From assembly GCA_947305585.1 (NCBI GenBank), contig CAMZDY010000017.1, positions 1-16,208 on the forward strand: a DNA stretch of 16,208 bases, in the 5' to 3' direction. This DNA comes from an uncultured Verrucomicrobiota bacterium (GTDB lineage Bacteria; Verrucomicrobiota; Kiritimatiellia; RFP12; UBA1067). The position numbers and the translations under genes were made by a program. The notes below the pieces were generated by a model. That model had not been told where the DNA came from. It did no database searches and saw only the letters and a list, made by a program, of their open reading frames with translations. Shown one piece after another: positions 6,466 to 14,071 of this stretch (position 1 is its first letter; each line of letters opens with the position of its first letter).

Positions 6466-8070
6466 ATGGCGGGCGAATACCAGTTTTCGCTGATCGACGT
6501 AACGAAGCAGGTGGGGACCAAGACGATCCTGAAGGACGTCAACTTGAGCTTCTTCTACGGCGCGCACATCGGCGTGATCGGCGGAAACGGCGCGGGCAAG
6601 AGTTCGCTCCTGAAGATTCTCGCGGGACTCGACACCGATCTCATGGGGACGGTGCAGGTGGCCAAGGGCACGAAGGTGGGGTATCTGCCGCAGGAGCCGG
6701 AGCTGGACGACACGAAGACGGTGGGCGAGGTGGTGAACGAGGCGGTAAAGCCCATCCACGACAAGCTCGAGCGCTACGAGGATTTGTGCTGCAATCTGGA
6801 CGACCCCAAGGCCGAAGAGGAGATGGGTCGGCTCCAGGAGGAGATCGACGCGCACGACTACTGGAACATCGATTCCCAGGTGGAGCGGGCGATGGCGGCC
6901 ATGCACTGTCCGCCTTCGGACCGTCCGGTCAAGGTGCTGTCGGGCGGCGAGCGGCGTCGCGTGGCGATCTGCCGGCTGTTGCTGACGGAGCCGGACGTGC
7001 TGCTGTTGGACGAACCCACCAACCACCTCGACGCGGAAACGGTGCAGTGGCTGGAGGAATATCTGAAGCCGTTCAAGGGCACGCTCATCGTGGTGACGCA
7101 CGACCGCTACTTCCTGTCGGACGTGACGGACTGGATCCTCGAACTCGATCACGGCATTTGCTATCCCTACAAGGGCAACTACGAGGAGTGGCTCAAACAG
7201 AAGCAGGCCATGCTGGAGCGCGAGGCGAAGGTGGAGAAGAGCCGGCAGAAACTGCTGGAGAACGAACTCAAGTGGATCCAGACGAATCCGTCCGGACGCC
7301 ACTCCAAGAGCCAGGCGCGCGTGAAGCGTTACGAGGAACTGCAGAAGCAGGAGGTGTCGACGCGCGAGGACGATCTCGTCATCCGCATTCCGGCCGGACC
7401 GCGTCTCGGAAATCTCGTGGTGCGGGCCGAGCACGTGTCGATGGGCTTCGACGGCCGGACGCTCTACAGCGATCTCAACTTCGATCTGCCGCGCGGAGGA
7501 ATCGTGGGGGTGATCGGGGCGAACGGCGCGGGCAAGACGACGCTCTTCAAGCTCATCACCGGCGAACTGAAGCCGACCGGAGGCAAGATTTCGGTGGGCG
7601 ACACGGTGAAGCTGAGCTACGTGGACCAGACGCGCAGCGAACTCATGCCCGACCAGACCGTCTACGAGGCGATCACCGGAGGCGGCGAGTTCGTGAACCT
7701 CGCGGGCAAGACGATGATGAACGGACGCGCCTACTGTTCGCGCTTCAACTTCCGGGGACCCGAACAGCAGAAGAAGGTGGGCGTGCTTTCGGGCGGCGAA
7801 AGGAATCGCGTGCACCTCGCGAAACTCCTCACTTCGGGCGGCAATCTGCTCCTCCTCGACGAACCCACCAACGACCTCGACGTGGCCACGCTCCGGTCTT
7901 TGGAGGAGGGCCTGATGGAGTTCGGCGGCTGCGTGATGGTGGTGAGCCACGACCGCTGGTTCCTGGACCGCATCGCCACGCACATTCTGGCGTTCGAGCC
8001 GGACGGCAAGACGAACTGGTTCGAGGGGTCGTATTCCGAATACCACGAGTGGCTCGGGAAGCGCAAATGA
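6466..8070 (+). CDS. ettA: Energy-dependent translational throttle ABC-F protein EttA
   Basis: The protein has 534 residues with two ABC domains: Walker A GGNGAGKSS (39-47) and GANGAGKTT (351-359); signatures LSGGE (158-162 and 441-445); Walker B LLLDEPTNHLD with Glu183 and LLLDEPTNDLD with Glu466. EttA binds the ribosomal E site and gates the first peptide bond according to ATP/ADP level. Support for EttA over other ABC-F members: SFFYGAHIGVIGGNGAGKS, GYLPQEPEL, the arm insertion around 100-145, the linker WIQTNPSGRHSKSQARVKRYEEL, and FFEG-like GSYSEYHEWL at the end. It stops right after the second ABC domain, lacking the basic C-terminal tail of the E. coli protein (about 555 residues). AAAGGAG (6452-6458) lies 7 bases upstream. 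Codons are more C-ending than in neighbours, which fits high expression. Confidence 0.95.
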   Translation: MAGEYQFSLIDVTKQVGTKTILKDVNLSFFYGAHIGVIGGNGAGKSSLLKILAGLDTDLMGTVQVAKGTKVGYLPQEPELDDTKTVGEVVNEAVKPIHDKLERYEDLCCNLDDPKAEEEMGRLQEEIDAHDYWNIDSQVERAMAAMHCPPSDRPVKVLSGGERRRVAICRLLLTEPDVLLLDEPTNHLDAETVQWLEEYLKPFKGTLIVVTHDRYFLSDVTDWILELDHGICYPYKGNYEEWLKQKQAMLEREAKVEKSRQKLLENELKWIQTNPSGRHSKSQARVKRYEELQKQEVSTREDDLVIRIPAGPRLGNLVVRAEHVSMGFDGRTLYSDLNFDLPRGGIVGVIGANGAGKTTLFKLITGELKPTGGKISVGDTVKLSYVDQTRSELMPDQTVYEAITGGGEFVNLAGKTMMNGRAYCSRFNFRGPEQQKKVGVLSGGERNRVHLAKLLTSGGNLLLLDEPTNDLDVATLRSLEEGLMEFGGCVMVVSHDRWFLDRIATHILAFEPDGKTNWFEGSYSEYHEWLGKRK

Positions 8071-9089
8071 CGAAGGCGTGGTCGATACTGCCGGAGGAGT
8101 GGAAGGGGATCCTGGCGGAGCGGGGGCTGAGGCCTTTCCGCGCCGACCAGATTCTGCAGGCGCTCTATCGCGACTATATCGACGACTGGGATAAGGCCAC
8201 CACGCTCCCCAAAGATTTCCGCGAGACGCTCAAAAAAGAGTTTCCGCTCACCGCATGCCGGGAACTGGAGACGAGCAAGTCGGCGGACGGCACCCAGAAA
8301 CTGCTTTTGGGCTTCGAAGACGGCCAAAGCGTAGAGACGGTGCTCATTCCGGCCACGGGACGTTTCACCCAGTGCATCTCCACCCAGGTCGGGTGCGCGA
8401 TGGGATGCGCGTTCTGCGCGAGCGGGTCCAAGGGGGTGGTAAGGTCTTTGACGTCCGACGAGATCGTGGCGGAATACATGGCGGGACGCAGGCACGGCGA
8501 AATCACCAATATCGTGGTGATGGGGATGGGCGAACCCTTCAACAACTACGACGAAACGATCCGCGCCCTGAAGCTCATCAATGCGGGGAAGGGTCCCAAC
8601 TTGGGCGCACGGCACATCACCATCTCCACTTGCGGGGTGGTGCCGGGCTTCAAGCGGCTGGCGGCCGAAGGGATCCAGTTTGAGCTCTCCGTTTCGCTCC
8701 ATGCGCCCAACGACAAGCTCCGGTCGGAACTGATGCCGGTAAACCGTCGCTGGCCGATCGACGAGCTTTTGGCGGCGTGCGCGGAGTACACGAAGGCCAC
8801 CAAGCGCATCATCACGTTCGAGTATACGGTCATCAAGGGGGTCAACGATTCGCGGGCGTGCGCGGAGGAGTTGGCGCGGCAGGTGAAGCGCGTGCCGATG
8901 GCCAAAGTGAACCTGATTCCGCTTTCGCCCGTCGAGCACCGGCCCGATTTCGAGACCCCGGACGACCAGACGCTCCTCATGTTCCTCGACGTGCTCATGA
9001 AGAACCGCGTCCAGACCATGCTGAGGCGTTCGCGCGGCAAGGACGCCAACGCCGCCTGCGGACAGTTGCGTCTGAGGCATCTCGGATAA
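8067..9089 (+). CDS. rlmN: Dual-specificity RNA methyltransferase RlmN (23S rRNA m2A2503 / tRNA m2A37)
   Basis: The protein has 340 residues. It is a radical SAM enzyme with the cluster motif C110-x3-C114-x2-C117 inside CISTQVGCAMGCAFCASG. The two catalytic cysteines are present: Cys103 (first residue of CISTQVGC) and Cys331 in NAACGQLR, which carries the methyl group in the ping-pong mechanism. NIVVMGMGEPFNNYD, ITISTCGVVPG and FELSVSLHAPND complete the family pattern. The ATG overlaps the ettA stop (ATGA); no strong ribosome site is visible, so translation is probably coupled. It is the last gene of the unit; a T-rich stretch follows (9093-9108), but no clear hairpin terminator is seen before the next promoter. 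Confidence 0.96.
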   Translation: MTKAWSILPEEWKGILAERGLRPFRADQILQALYRDYIDDWDKATTLPKDFRETLKKEFPLTACRELETSKSADGTQKLLLGFEDGQSVETVLIPATGRFTQCISTQVGCAMGCAFCASGSKGVVRSLTSDEIVAEYMAGRRHGEITNIVVMGMGEPFNNYDETIRALKLINAGKGPNLGARHITISTCGVVPGFKRLAAEGIQFELSVSLHAPNDKLRSELMPVNRRWPIDELLAACAEYTKATKRIITFEYTVIKGVNDSRACAEELARQVKRVPMAKVNLIPLSPVEHRPDFETPDDQTLLMFLDVLMKNRVQTMLRRSRGKDANAACGQLRLRHLG

Positions 9090-9110
9090 CTACATTTTTC
9101 ATTTTCCCTA

Positions 9111-9140
9111 TTGACTTTTGGCCGGGGAATATGATATAAT
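9111..9140 (+). promoter_or_regulatory. Promoter for tRNA-Cys and the downstream unit
   Basis: TTGACT (9111-9116) and TATAAT (9135-9140) are 18 bp apart. The spacer has GGCCGGGG followed by AATATGATATAAT, the same core as the other promoters. The tRNA 5' end at 9156 is 16 bases past the -10, so the primary transcript would carry only a short 5' leader of about 9 bases before the tRNA. Confidence 0.88.
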
Positions 9141-9155
9141 ACTCATATCTTGACT

Positions 9156-9229
9156 GGTGGGATGGCCGAGCGGTTAGGTCGCGGACTGCAAATCCGCTTA
9201 CAGCGGTTCAACTCCGCTTCCCACCTCCA
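9156..9229 (+). tRNA. tRNA-Cys: tRNA-Cys (anticodon GCA), CCA encoded
   Basis: The cloverleaf folds fully. The acceptor GGTGGGA (9156-9162) pairs with TCCCACC (9219-9225). The anticodon stem GCGGA (9181-9185) pairs with TCCGC (9193-9197) around loop CTGCAAA, with anticodon GCA at 9188-9190. The T stem AGCGG (9202-9206) pairs with CCGCT (9214-9218) around TTCAACT. The D stem has one G-T pair. The discriminator is T at 9226, the known identity base of bacterial tRNA-Cys, and CCA (9227-9229) is encoded. The next gene starts 9 bases after the CCA. Confidence 0.97.
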
Positions 9230-9238
9230 TTTTTGTAT

Positions 9239-9796
9239 ATGACGATATTTTGGGGATTGATTTTGGCGTTGCCGCTCCTCGCAACGGGCGGCGGAATCGT
9301 GTTTGCCGGCAAGACAACTGATAAAACCATCCGGAATTTCGAAACCTCGCGTTGGGCGGCAGGGTCGCTGACGGTTTTGGCCTGGTTCTGGACGGCGTAC
9401 GAGTGCCACACGATCGGGATCGACGTGTTCGACATGTTCCTCAAGGTTTTCCCCGGGCAGTTGTGGCTGATGGCGGCAGGGCTTTCGTATTTGACCATCA
9501 TCTGGATGCCGGCCAACCTGAGCGTGAGGGCGCTCTCGGCCATCCTGATGCTGTTTCCGGCGGCGCTCTTCCGGACCACGCGGCTGCTGGTGCCGGCTTC
9601 CGGGTTTGCAATGGTGCACATCCTGGTGGTTACCGGGTATCTGGCGGCCATCATCGGCATGTACGGCATGTTCTATCCTTGGCGTTACGAAAAGGCCTAC
9701 GCCTGGCTGGCGGCGCGTCCCAGGATGCTGAAGGCGCTAGGAGGGATGTTCCTCGCGTGGGGGGCGACGATTTTGACGGCAGGATTCGCGATATGA
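9239..9796 (+). CDS. Polytopic membrane protein of unknown function
   Basis: The protein has 185 residues from the ATG at 9239. A TTG two codons earlier is also in frame. I do not recognise the family. Five or six hydrophobic helices are visible, at about 3-23, 39-56, 73-90, 95-110, 117-143 and 162-183; the longest soluble loop (about 24-37) is charged. The ATG lies 9 bases after the CCA of tRNA-Cys, and the only bases between are T-rich, so no Shine-Dalgarno sequence exists outside the tRNA. Its stop overlaps the start of the Na/Pi-cotransporter-like gene (ATGA), so it may act with that transporter; this is only inference from position. Confidence 0.8.
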   Translation: MTIFWGLILALPLLATGGGIVFAGKTTDKTIRNFETSRWAAGSLTVLAWFWTAYECHTIGIDVFDMFLKVFPGQLWLMAAGLSYLTIIWMPANLSVRALSAILMLFPAALFRTTRLLVPASGFAMVHILVVTGYLAAIIGMYGMFYPWRYEKAYAWLAARPRMLKALGGMFLAWGATILTAGFAI

Positions 9797-11490
9797 AAGA
9801 CTTGGTATTCGTTCTTTTCACGGTAGGCGGAGGGCTCGGTCTCTTCCTCCTCGGCATGAAGCATCTCTCCGAAGGCTTGCAGGCTGTAGGGGGCGACGGG
9901 CTACGCAAGTTCATGGGGCTTGCCACCACCAACAAGCTGGCGGGGGTGGGCACCGGCATCGTGTCCACGCTGATCGCGCAGTCGTCCGCCATCATCACGG
10001 CGATGCTGGTTGGCTTCGTTTCGTCCGGCATGATGACGCTGTCGCAGGCGATCAACGTGATCATCGGCGCGAATATCGGCACTACCGGCACGGTGTGGCT
10101 GGTGGCGTTCGCGCCCAGTCCCGAATTGCTGGGCATGATCGGGCTGGCGATCGGCGGCATCCTCTACTTCTTCATCCGCAAGGAGCGGCTGCACAACCTG
10201 GGCTTGGCGGTGCTGGGCATCGGGCTGGCGCTCTTGGGGCTTTACTTCATGCACAAGGGCGTCTTGCCGATCCGCAACAACGAAGCGGTGAGCGCGGCAT
10301 TCCAGAAGATCGCCGTGAAGTCGCTGTTGGACGTGGCTTTGGTGGCGGCAGGCGCGATGGTGCTGTCGGCGATGGTCCATTCGGCGGCCACGATCGTCAT
10401 TGCCATGACGCTCGCCTCGCAGGGGCTCATCACCTACGAGACGGCCATCGCCACGCTGTTCGGCGCGAACATCGGCACCACGATCACGGCCTGGATGGCG
10501 GCGAGCGGCGGCACGGCCGAAGCCAAGCGCACGGCTTTGGCGCACACGATGAGCAACGTGATGGGGTCGATAATCCTGATGCCGCTCGCCTTGCCGGTGC
10601 TGGTGCCGCTAGGGAAGGCGCTCTTCCCCAACTGGAACGTGGTCACGGAGACGGCCAAGGGCCCGGTGCTGTTCGGCATCATGGCGCCGATCGCTGTGAC
10701 GGACACGATCTTCTCGGTGCTGCGCGGCGTGTTGACGTTCCCGGTGGTGAAGCCGTTCGTGCGGCTCATCGAGTGGATCATCCCTCAGCCGGAAAACGAG
10801 AAGCCGCATCTGTCGGCGCTCAAGTTCGGCGCGCGGCTTTCGCCGGTGATCGCGTGCGACCAGGCGCTCCAGGAGGTGATGTTCATGCGCGACAGCGGAC
10901 TGGATGTGTTGGAGTCGGTCAAAGAGGTGATTTCGGTAGGCGGGGCGGAAGAAAGCGTGGAGAACCATATCATCCATCGCGAGGAGATTCTGGACAACGT
11001 GCAGCGCGAGGTCACGGAGTTTCTGGGGAGCGTGATGACGAAGCGGCTCGCGTTCGACGTGTCGGAGCGCGCGCGCCGGCTGTTGCGGCTGACGGACGAA
11101 TTGGAGTCGGTTTCGGACGAGGCGGCCGCCATCGTGCGCGTCATCCGTCGGCTCCGCAAGCAGAAGCAGAAGATCTCCGAAGTTTCGGCCGGGGCGCTCA
11201 TGGACGTGCACGAGCGGGTTTTCGCCTTCGCCGAGAAGATAAGCCCTTGGATCCGCTCGCCGCGTCCGCTGGCGTTCATCGATCCGGTGTGGGCGGCCAA
11301 GGAATCTTCCGACATCCATGAATACATCCGGCAGAAGCGCAGCATGCAGCTTTCCCGGGTGAGCGTGGACGATCCGGAGAGCCCCTTGCGGGTTTTGTGC
11401 GAGTTGGATATCATCAACGCCTACGAGCGGATACGTTCTTATTACATGAACATAGTGGAAACGTTGGTGGGCGGGAAAGTGAAGCAGTAG
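9793..11490 (+). CDS. Na/Pi-cotransporter family protein with C-terminal PhoU-like domain
   Basis: The protein has 565 residues. The membrane half (about 1-330) holds the two inverted NptA/SLC34-type repeats. Repeat 1 has STLIAQSSAIITAM (58-71) and IGANIGTT (91-98); repeat 2 has VHSAATIVIAM (195-205) and FGANIGTT (223-230). The QSS motif of repeat 1 is kept, but repeat 2 has HSAAT (196-200) in place of QSSSx. The last 220 residues are soluble helices resembling PhoU, including VSERARRLLRLTDELESVSDEAA. Proteins with this layout are annotated as sodium-dependent phosphate transporters at the inner membrane; substrate and direction are not proven by sequence. The ATG overlaps the preceding stop (ATGA). 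There is no pst/pho system nearby. Confidence 0.92.
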   Translation: MKDLVFVLFTVGGGLGLFLLGMKHLSEGLQAVGGDGLRKFMGLATTNKLAGVGTGIVSTLIAQSSAIITAMLVGFVSSGMMTLSQAINVIIGANIGTTGTVWLVAFAPSPELLGMIGLAIGGILYFFIRKERLHNLGLAVLGIGLALLGLYFMHKGVLPIRNNEAVSAAFQKIAVKSLLDVALVAAGAMVLSAMVHSAATIVIAMTLASQGLITYETAIATLFGANIGTTITAWMAASGGTAEAKRTALAHTMSNVMGSIILMPLALPVLVPLGKALFPNWNVVTETAKGPVLFGIMAPIAVTDTIFSVLRGVLTFPVVKPFVRLIEWIIPQPENEKPHLSALKFGARLSPVIACDQALQEVMFMRDSGLDVLESVKEVISVGGAEESVENHIIHREEILDNVQREVTEFLGSVMTKRLAFDVSERARRLLRLTDELESVSDEAAAIVRVIRRLRKQKQKISEVSAGALMDVHERVFAFAEKISPWIRSPRPLAFIDPVWAAKESSDIHEYIRQKRSMQLSRVSVDDPESPLRVLCELDIINAYERIRSYYMNIVETLVGGKVKQ

Positions 11491-11494
11491 GCGG

Positions 11495-12874
11495 ATGAAA
11501 GAACGGCTGGACCTGAGAAAGAAATTCATTTTCACCTGCGATCCGGTGTCGGCGCGGGACTATGACGACGCGTTGAGTCTGGAGACCGACCGCAAGGGCA
11601 ACCGAGTGCTCGGGGTGCATATCGCGGACGTGAGCCATTTCGTCCAGCCCGGCAGCGCCGTAGACCGCGAAGCCTACAAGCGCGGAACGAGCGTGTATCT
11701 GTGCGATCGCGTGATACCCATGCTGCCGGAGAAGCTTTGCAACGGCGAATGTTCGCTGCTCCCGGGGGTGGACCGGCTGACCTTCAGCGTGTTCATGACG
11801 TTCGATCGCGAGGGCGAGATGGTCAAGCGCGAGTTCGCGAAGTCGGTCATCCATTCGCAGGCGCGATTCACCTACGAGCAGGTGATGAAGGTGATCGCGG
11901 GCGGCGAGGACCGGGCGCACAGGCTGGGACGGCGCGAAACGAAGACCATCCGGGCTTTGAGCGAGCTGGCGCAGCAGTTGCGGGCCAAGCGGTTTGCGTC
12001 GGGCGCGCTCGATCTGGAAGTGCCGGACGTGCAGGTGGAGCTGGATAATGCGGGCAACATGACGGGGCTCAAGGTCACGCCCTACGACGAAAGCCACCAG
12101 ATGATCGAAGAGTGCATGGTGGCGGCCAACGAGGCGGTGGCCAAGGAGCTTTGGACGCACGGCATCAAGATTCTCGCGCGGCTCCACGACAGTCCCGATC
12201 CGGAGAAGCTGGAGATGCTGCGGGCGGAACTGAGGGGGCTGGGGGTGAAACCGGGCAATCTCGAGAACCCCAAGGTGTTCGCGCAGTTCCTCCAGTCGAT
12301 CAAGAAGCATCCGCTCTATTCCACCATTTCGGTGATGGTCTTGAGATCGATGAAGAAGGCGGTGTATGACGGCGAAAGGATGGGTCACTTCGGTCTCGCC
12401 AAGCGCTATTACGCGCATTTCACCTCGCCGATCCGGCGCTATCCCGATCTGACGCTCCACCGGCAGCTGGCCGCCTATCTCGAGGGCAAGAACGCGCGCA
12501 TCCCCGCGCCCACCCTGAAGCGCTGGGCCAAGCATCTGAGCGAGAAGGAGCAGGAGGCGGCGGAGGCCGAGCGCGAGTCGGTGGACGATAAGAAGTACGA
12601 ACTGCTGGAGCGCGAAATCGTCTCGCGCTGTCTCGTGGAGTACGAGGCGGTGGTGGAGAAGTGCATGCCGTTCGGGTGCTTCGTGCAGATCCCGGAGCTG
12701 GCCGTGAGCGGACTCGTGCACGTGCGGAATCTGGGTCGCGGCTATTTGCGCTTCAACCGTCACGACCAGACGCTCGGCCGGTGGAAGATCGGCGACAAGC
12801 TGAAGGTGACGGTCGGGTCCGTCAACCGGTTCGAGCGCAAAATCGATTTTATCCCCGTCAAAAGGAGGAAATAG
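11495..12874 (+). CDS. Short RNase R/II-family exoribonuclease: RNB core plus S1, no cold-shock domains
   Basis: The protein has 459 residues, far below the usual 650-810 of RNase II/R. It begins almost at once with the RNB catalytic core: CDPVSARDYDDAL, where Asp16, Asp22, Asp24 and Asp25 match the spacing of the four metal-binding Asp of RNase II (201, 207, 209, 210). The C-terminal RNB motif FTSPIRRYPDLTLHR (309-323, Arg314) is intact. An S1 domain fills about 383-455 (EAVVEKCMPFGCFVQI). The usual N-terminal CSD1/CSD2 domains are absent, and an in-frame TGA at 11480 rules out a longer start. It should degrade RNA 3' to 5'. The start follows the previous stop by 4 bases with only a weak AGGCGG nearby. 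Confidence 0.9.
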   Translation: MKERLDLRKKFIFTCDPVSARDYDDALSLETDRKGNRVLGVHIADVSHFVQPGSAVDREAYKRGTSVYLCDRVIPMLPEKLCNGECSLLPGVDRLTFSVFMTFDREGEMVKREFAKSVIHSQARFTYEQVMKVIAGGEDRAHRLGRRETKTIRALSELAQQLRAKRFASGALDLEVPDVQVELDNAGNMTGLKVTPYDESHQMIEECMVAANEAVAKELWTHGIKILARLHDSPDPEKLEMLRAELRGLGVKPGNLENPKVFAQFLQSIKKHPLYSTISVMVLRSMKKAVYDGERMGHFGLAKRYYAHFTSPIRRYPDLTLHRQLAAYLEGKNARIPAPTLKRWAKHLSEKEQEAAEAERESVDDKKYELLEREIVSRCLVEYEAVVEKCMPFGCFVQIPELAVSGLVHVRNLGRGYLRFNRHDQTLGRWKIGDKLKVTVGSVNRFERKIDFIPVKRRK

Positions 12875-12875
12875 G

Positions 12876-13988
12876 ATGGAACTTTCGCTGCTTATCAACA
12901 AGTTCAACATCAAGGGGCGGTTGGTGGCGTTGCAGCCGTTCGGTCACGGCAACATCAACGACACCTTTCTCGCCATCTACCGCAACACCTTCACCGAGAC
13001 CCAGGTGGTGCTGCAGAAGGTGAACAAGAAGGTGTTTCCCGAGCCGGAAGTGATAATGGAGAACATGCACGAGGTGACGCGCCACTGCCACGACAAACTG
13101 GAGGACGATGCCGTGCATGGCCGGGACGACCGCGTGTGGCAGATGCCGCGCATCATCAAGGCCAAGGACTCCAAGGATTACGTCATTGACGACAAGGGCG
13201 AAGTGTGGCGGGTCATCACCCGCATCATGTCGGCGCACGCCTTCGAGTTGGCGCAGGGTCCCGAACACGCGCTCGAATGCGGGGCGGCGCTGGGCCATTT
13301 CCACTATCTCATCTCCGACATGGACCCCAAGCTCATCAAGGATCCGCTGCCTGGCTTCCACATCACGAGCGGGTATTTGAAAGCGTACGACCGTACGCTC
13401 AAGACCAAGGGCGCCAAGGCGCTCATCGGGGCGAGCATGGAGGCCAAGCGGCTTTTGAAGTTTGTGGAGGAGCGGCGCGACCTGGCGCTGTGCCTCGAAA
13501 AGGCGGAGAAGCGCGGCGAACTCAAGAAGCGGATGTTCCACGGCGACCCCAAGGTCAACAACATCATGATCGACGACGTGACCGGCAAAGGCACGGCGAT
13601 GATCGACCTCGATACGGTCAGTCCCGGGCTGATCCATATCGATTTCGGCGACGCGCTCCGCTCCATCTGCAACCCCGCGGGCGAAGAGGAGACCAATCTC
13701 GCCAAGGTGGTGTTCGACGAGGATCTGGCCATGGCCTTCTGCAAGGGCTACATGCGGGAGGCGGGAAGCTTCCTGACCGACGCCGACCGCGAATATCTCT
13801 TCGACTCGATCCGGCTGTTGCCGTTCGAGTTGGGACTCAGGTTCTTCCAGGACTACTTGGCCGGCAACGTCTACTTCAAGACGAGCAAGCCGGAGCAGAA
13901 TCTCAATCGCGCCCGCGTGCAGTTCCGGTTGTGCGAATCCATCGAGGCGCGCGAGCGCTCGATCCGCAACGTGCTGAAGAAACTATGA
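12876..13988 (+). CDS. NahK-like sugar/N-acetylhexosamine 1-kinase (APH-fold phosphotransferase)
   Basis: The protein has 370 residues. It resembles Bifidobacterium NahK along its length: GHGNINDTFLAIY (nucleotide loop region), VVLQKVNKKVFPEPEVIMENM, the catalytic loop FHGDPKVNNIMID (221-233, with Asp224 as base and Asn229 as metal ligand), AMIDLDTVSPGLIHIDFGDALR (242-262), and LAGNVYFKTSKPEQNLNRAR near the end. NahK phosphorylates GlcNAc/GalNAc at C1 in mucin or amino-sugar salvage. Many homologues are labelled only as aminoglycoside phosphotransferase family, and antibiotic resistance is unlikely. A strong AAAGGAGG (12861-12868) lies 7 bases before the ATG. The stop overlaps the next small ORF (ATGA). 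The exact sugar cannot be told from sequence. Confidence 0.85.
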   Translation: MELSLLINKFNIKGRLVALQPFGHGNINDTFLAIYRNTFTETQVVLQKVNKKVFPEPEVIMENMHEVTRHCHDKLEDDAVHGRDDRVWQMPRIIKAKDSKDYVIDDKGEVWRVITRIMSAHAFELAQGPEHALECGAALGHFHYLISDMDPKLIKDPLPGFHITSGYLKAYDRTLKTKGAKALIGASMEAKRLLKFVEERRDLALCLEKAEKRGELKKRMFHGDPKVNNIMIDDVTGKGTAMIDLDTVSPGLIHIDFGDALRSICNPAGEEETNLAKVVFDEDLAMAFCKGYMREAGSFLTDADREYLFDSIRLLPFELGLRFFQDYLAGNVYFKTSKPEQNLNRARVQFRLCESIEARERSIRNVLKKL

Positions 13989-14071
13989 CGGGTCTCGTTC
14001 TTGCCGCCGCCAAAGCCTTGCTGGACGAGTCGGAATCGGCGAAGGGCGCAATGGAGGAAGACGGGAAATGA
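13985..14071 (+). CDS. Small ORF of 28 codons between the NahK-like gene and rsmE
   Basis: ATG at 13985 overlaps the kinase stop (ATGA), and the TGA at 14069-14071 overlaps the rsmE ATG (ATGA). The peptide has 28 residues: an alanine/leucine-rich N-terminal half (MTGLVLAAAKALLDES) and a charged tail ending in EEDGK. It could form one short amphipathic helix; I do not recognise it. No strong Shine-Dalgarno sequence precedes it, so it would be read by ribosomes ending the kinase gene. The GGAGG used for rsmE (14053-14057) lies within its last codons. It may be a real microprotein or simply a relay that carries ribosomes to rsmE. Confidence 0.55.
   Translation: MTGLVLAAAKALLDESESAKGAMEEDGK

Noticed and set aside
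4690..8046. Very long open frame on the minus strand opposite the ketosynthase, dehydratase, purE and ettA genes
   Set aside because: Its length follows from the GC-rich codon pattern of the sense genes. The translation is Arg/His/Leu-rich with no domain, it has no ribosome site, and all four sense genes are certain.
9090..9110. Intrinsic terminator after rlmN
   Set aside because: T-rich but no GC-rich stem precedes it; only a 3-bp GAG/CTC match is seen.
12876..13988. Aminoglycoside resistance kinase
   Set aside because: It has the APH fold, but its motifs match NahK-type sugar kinases along the full length.
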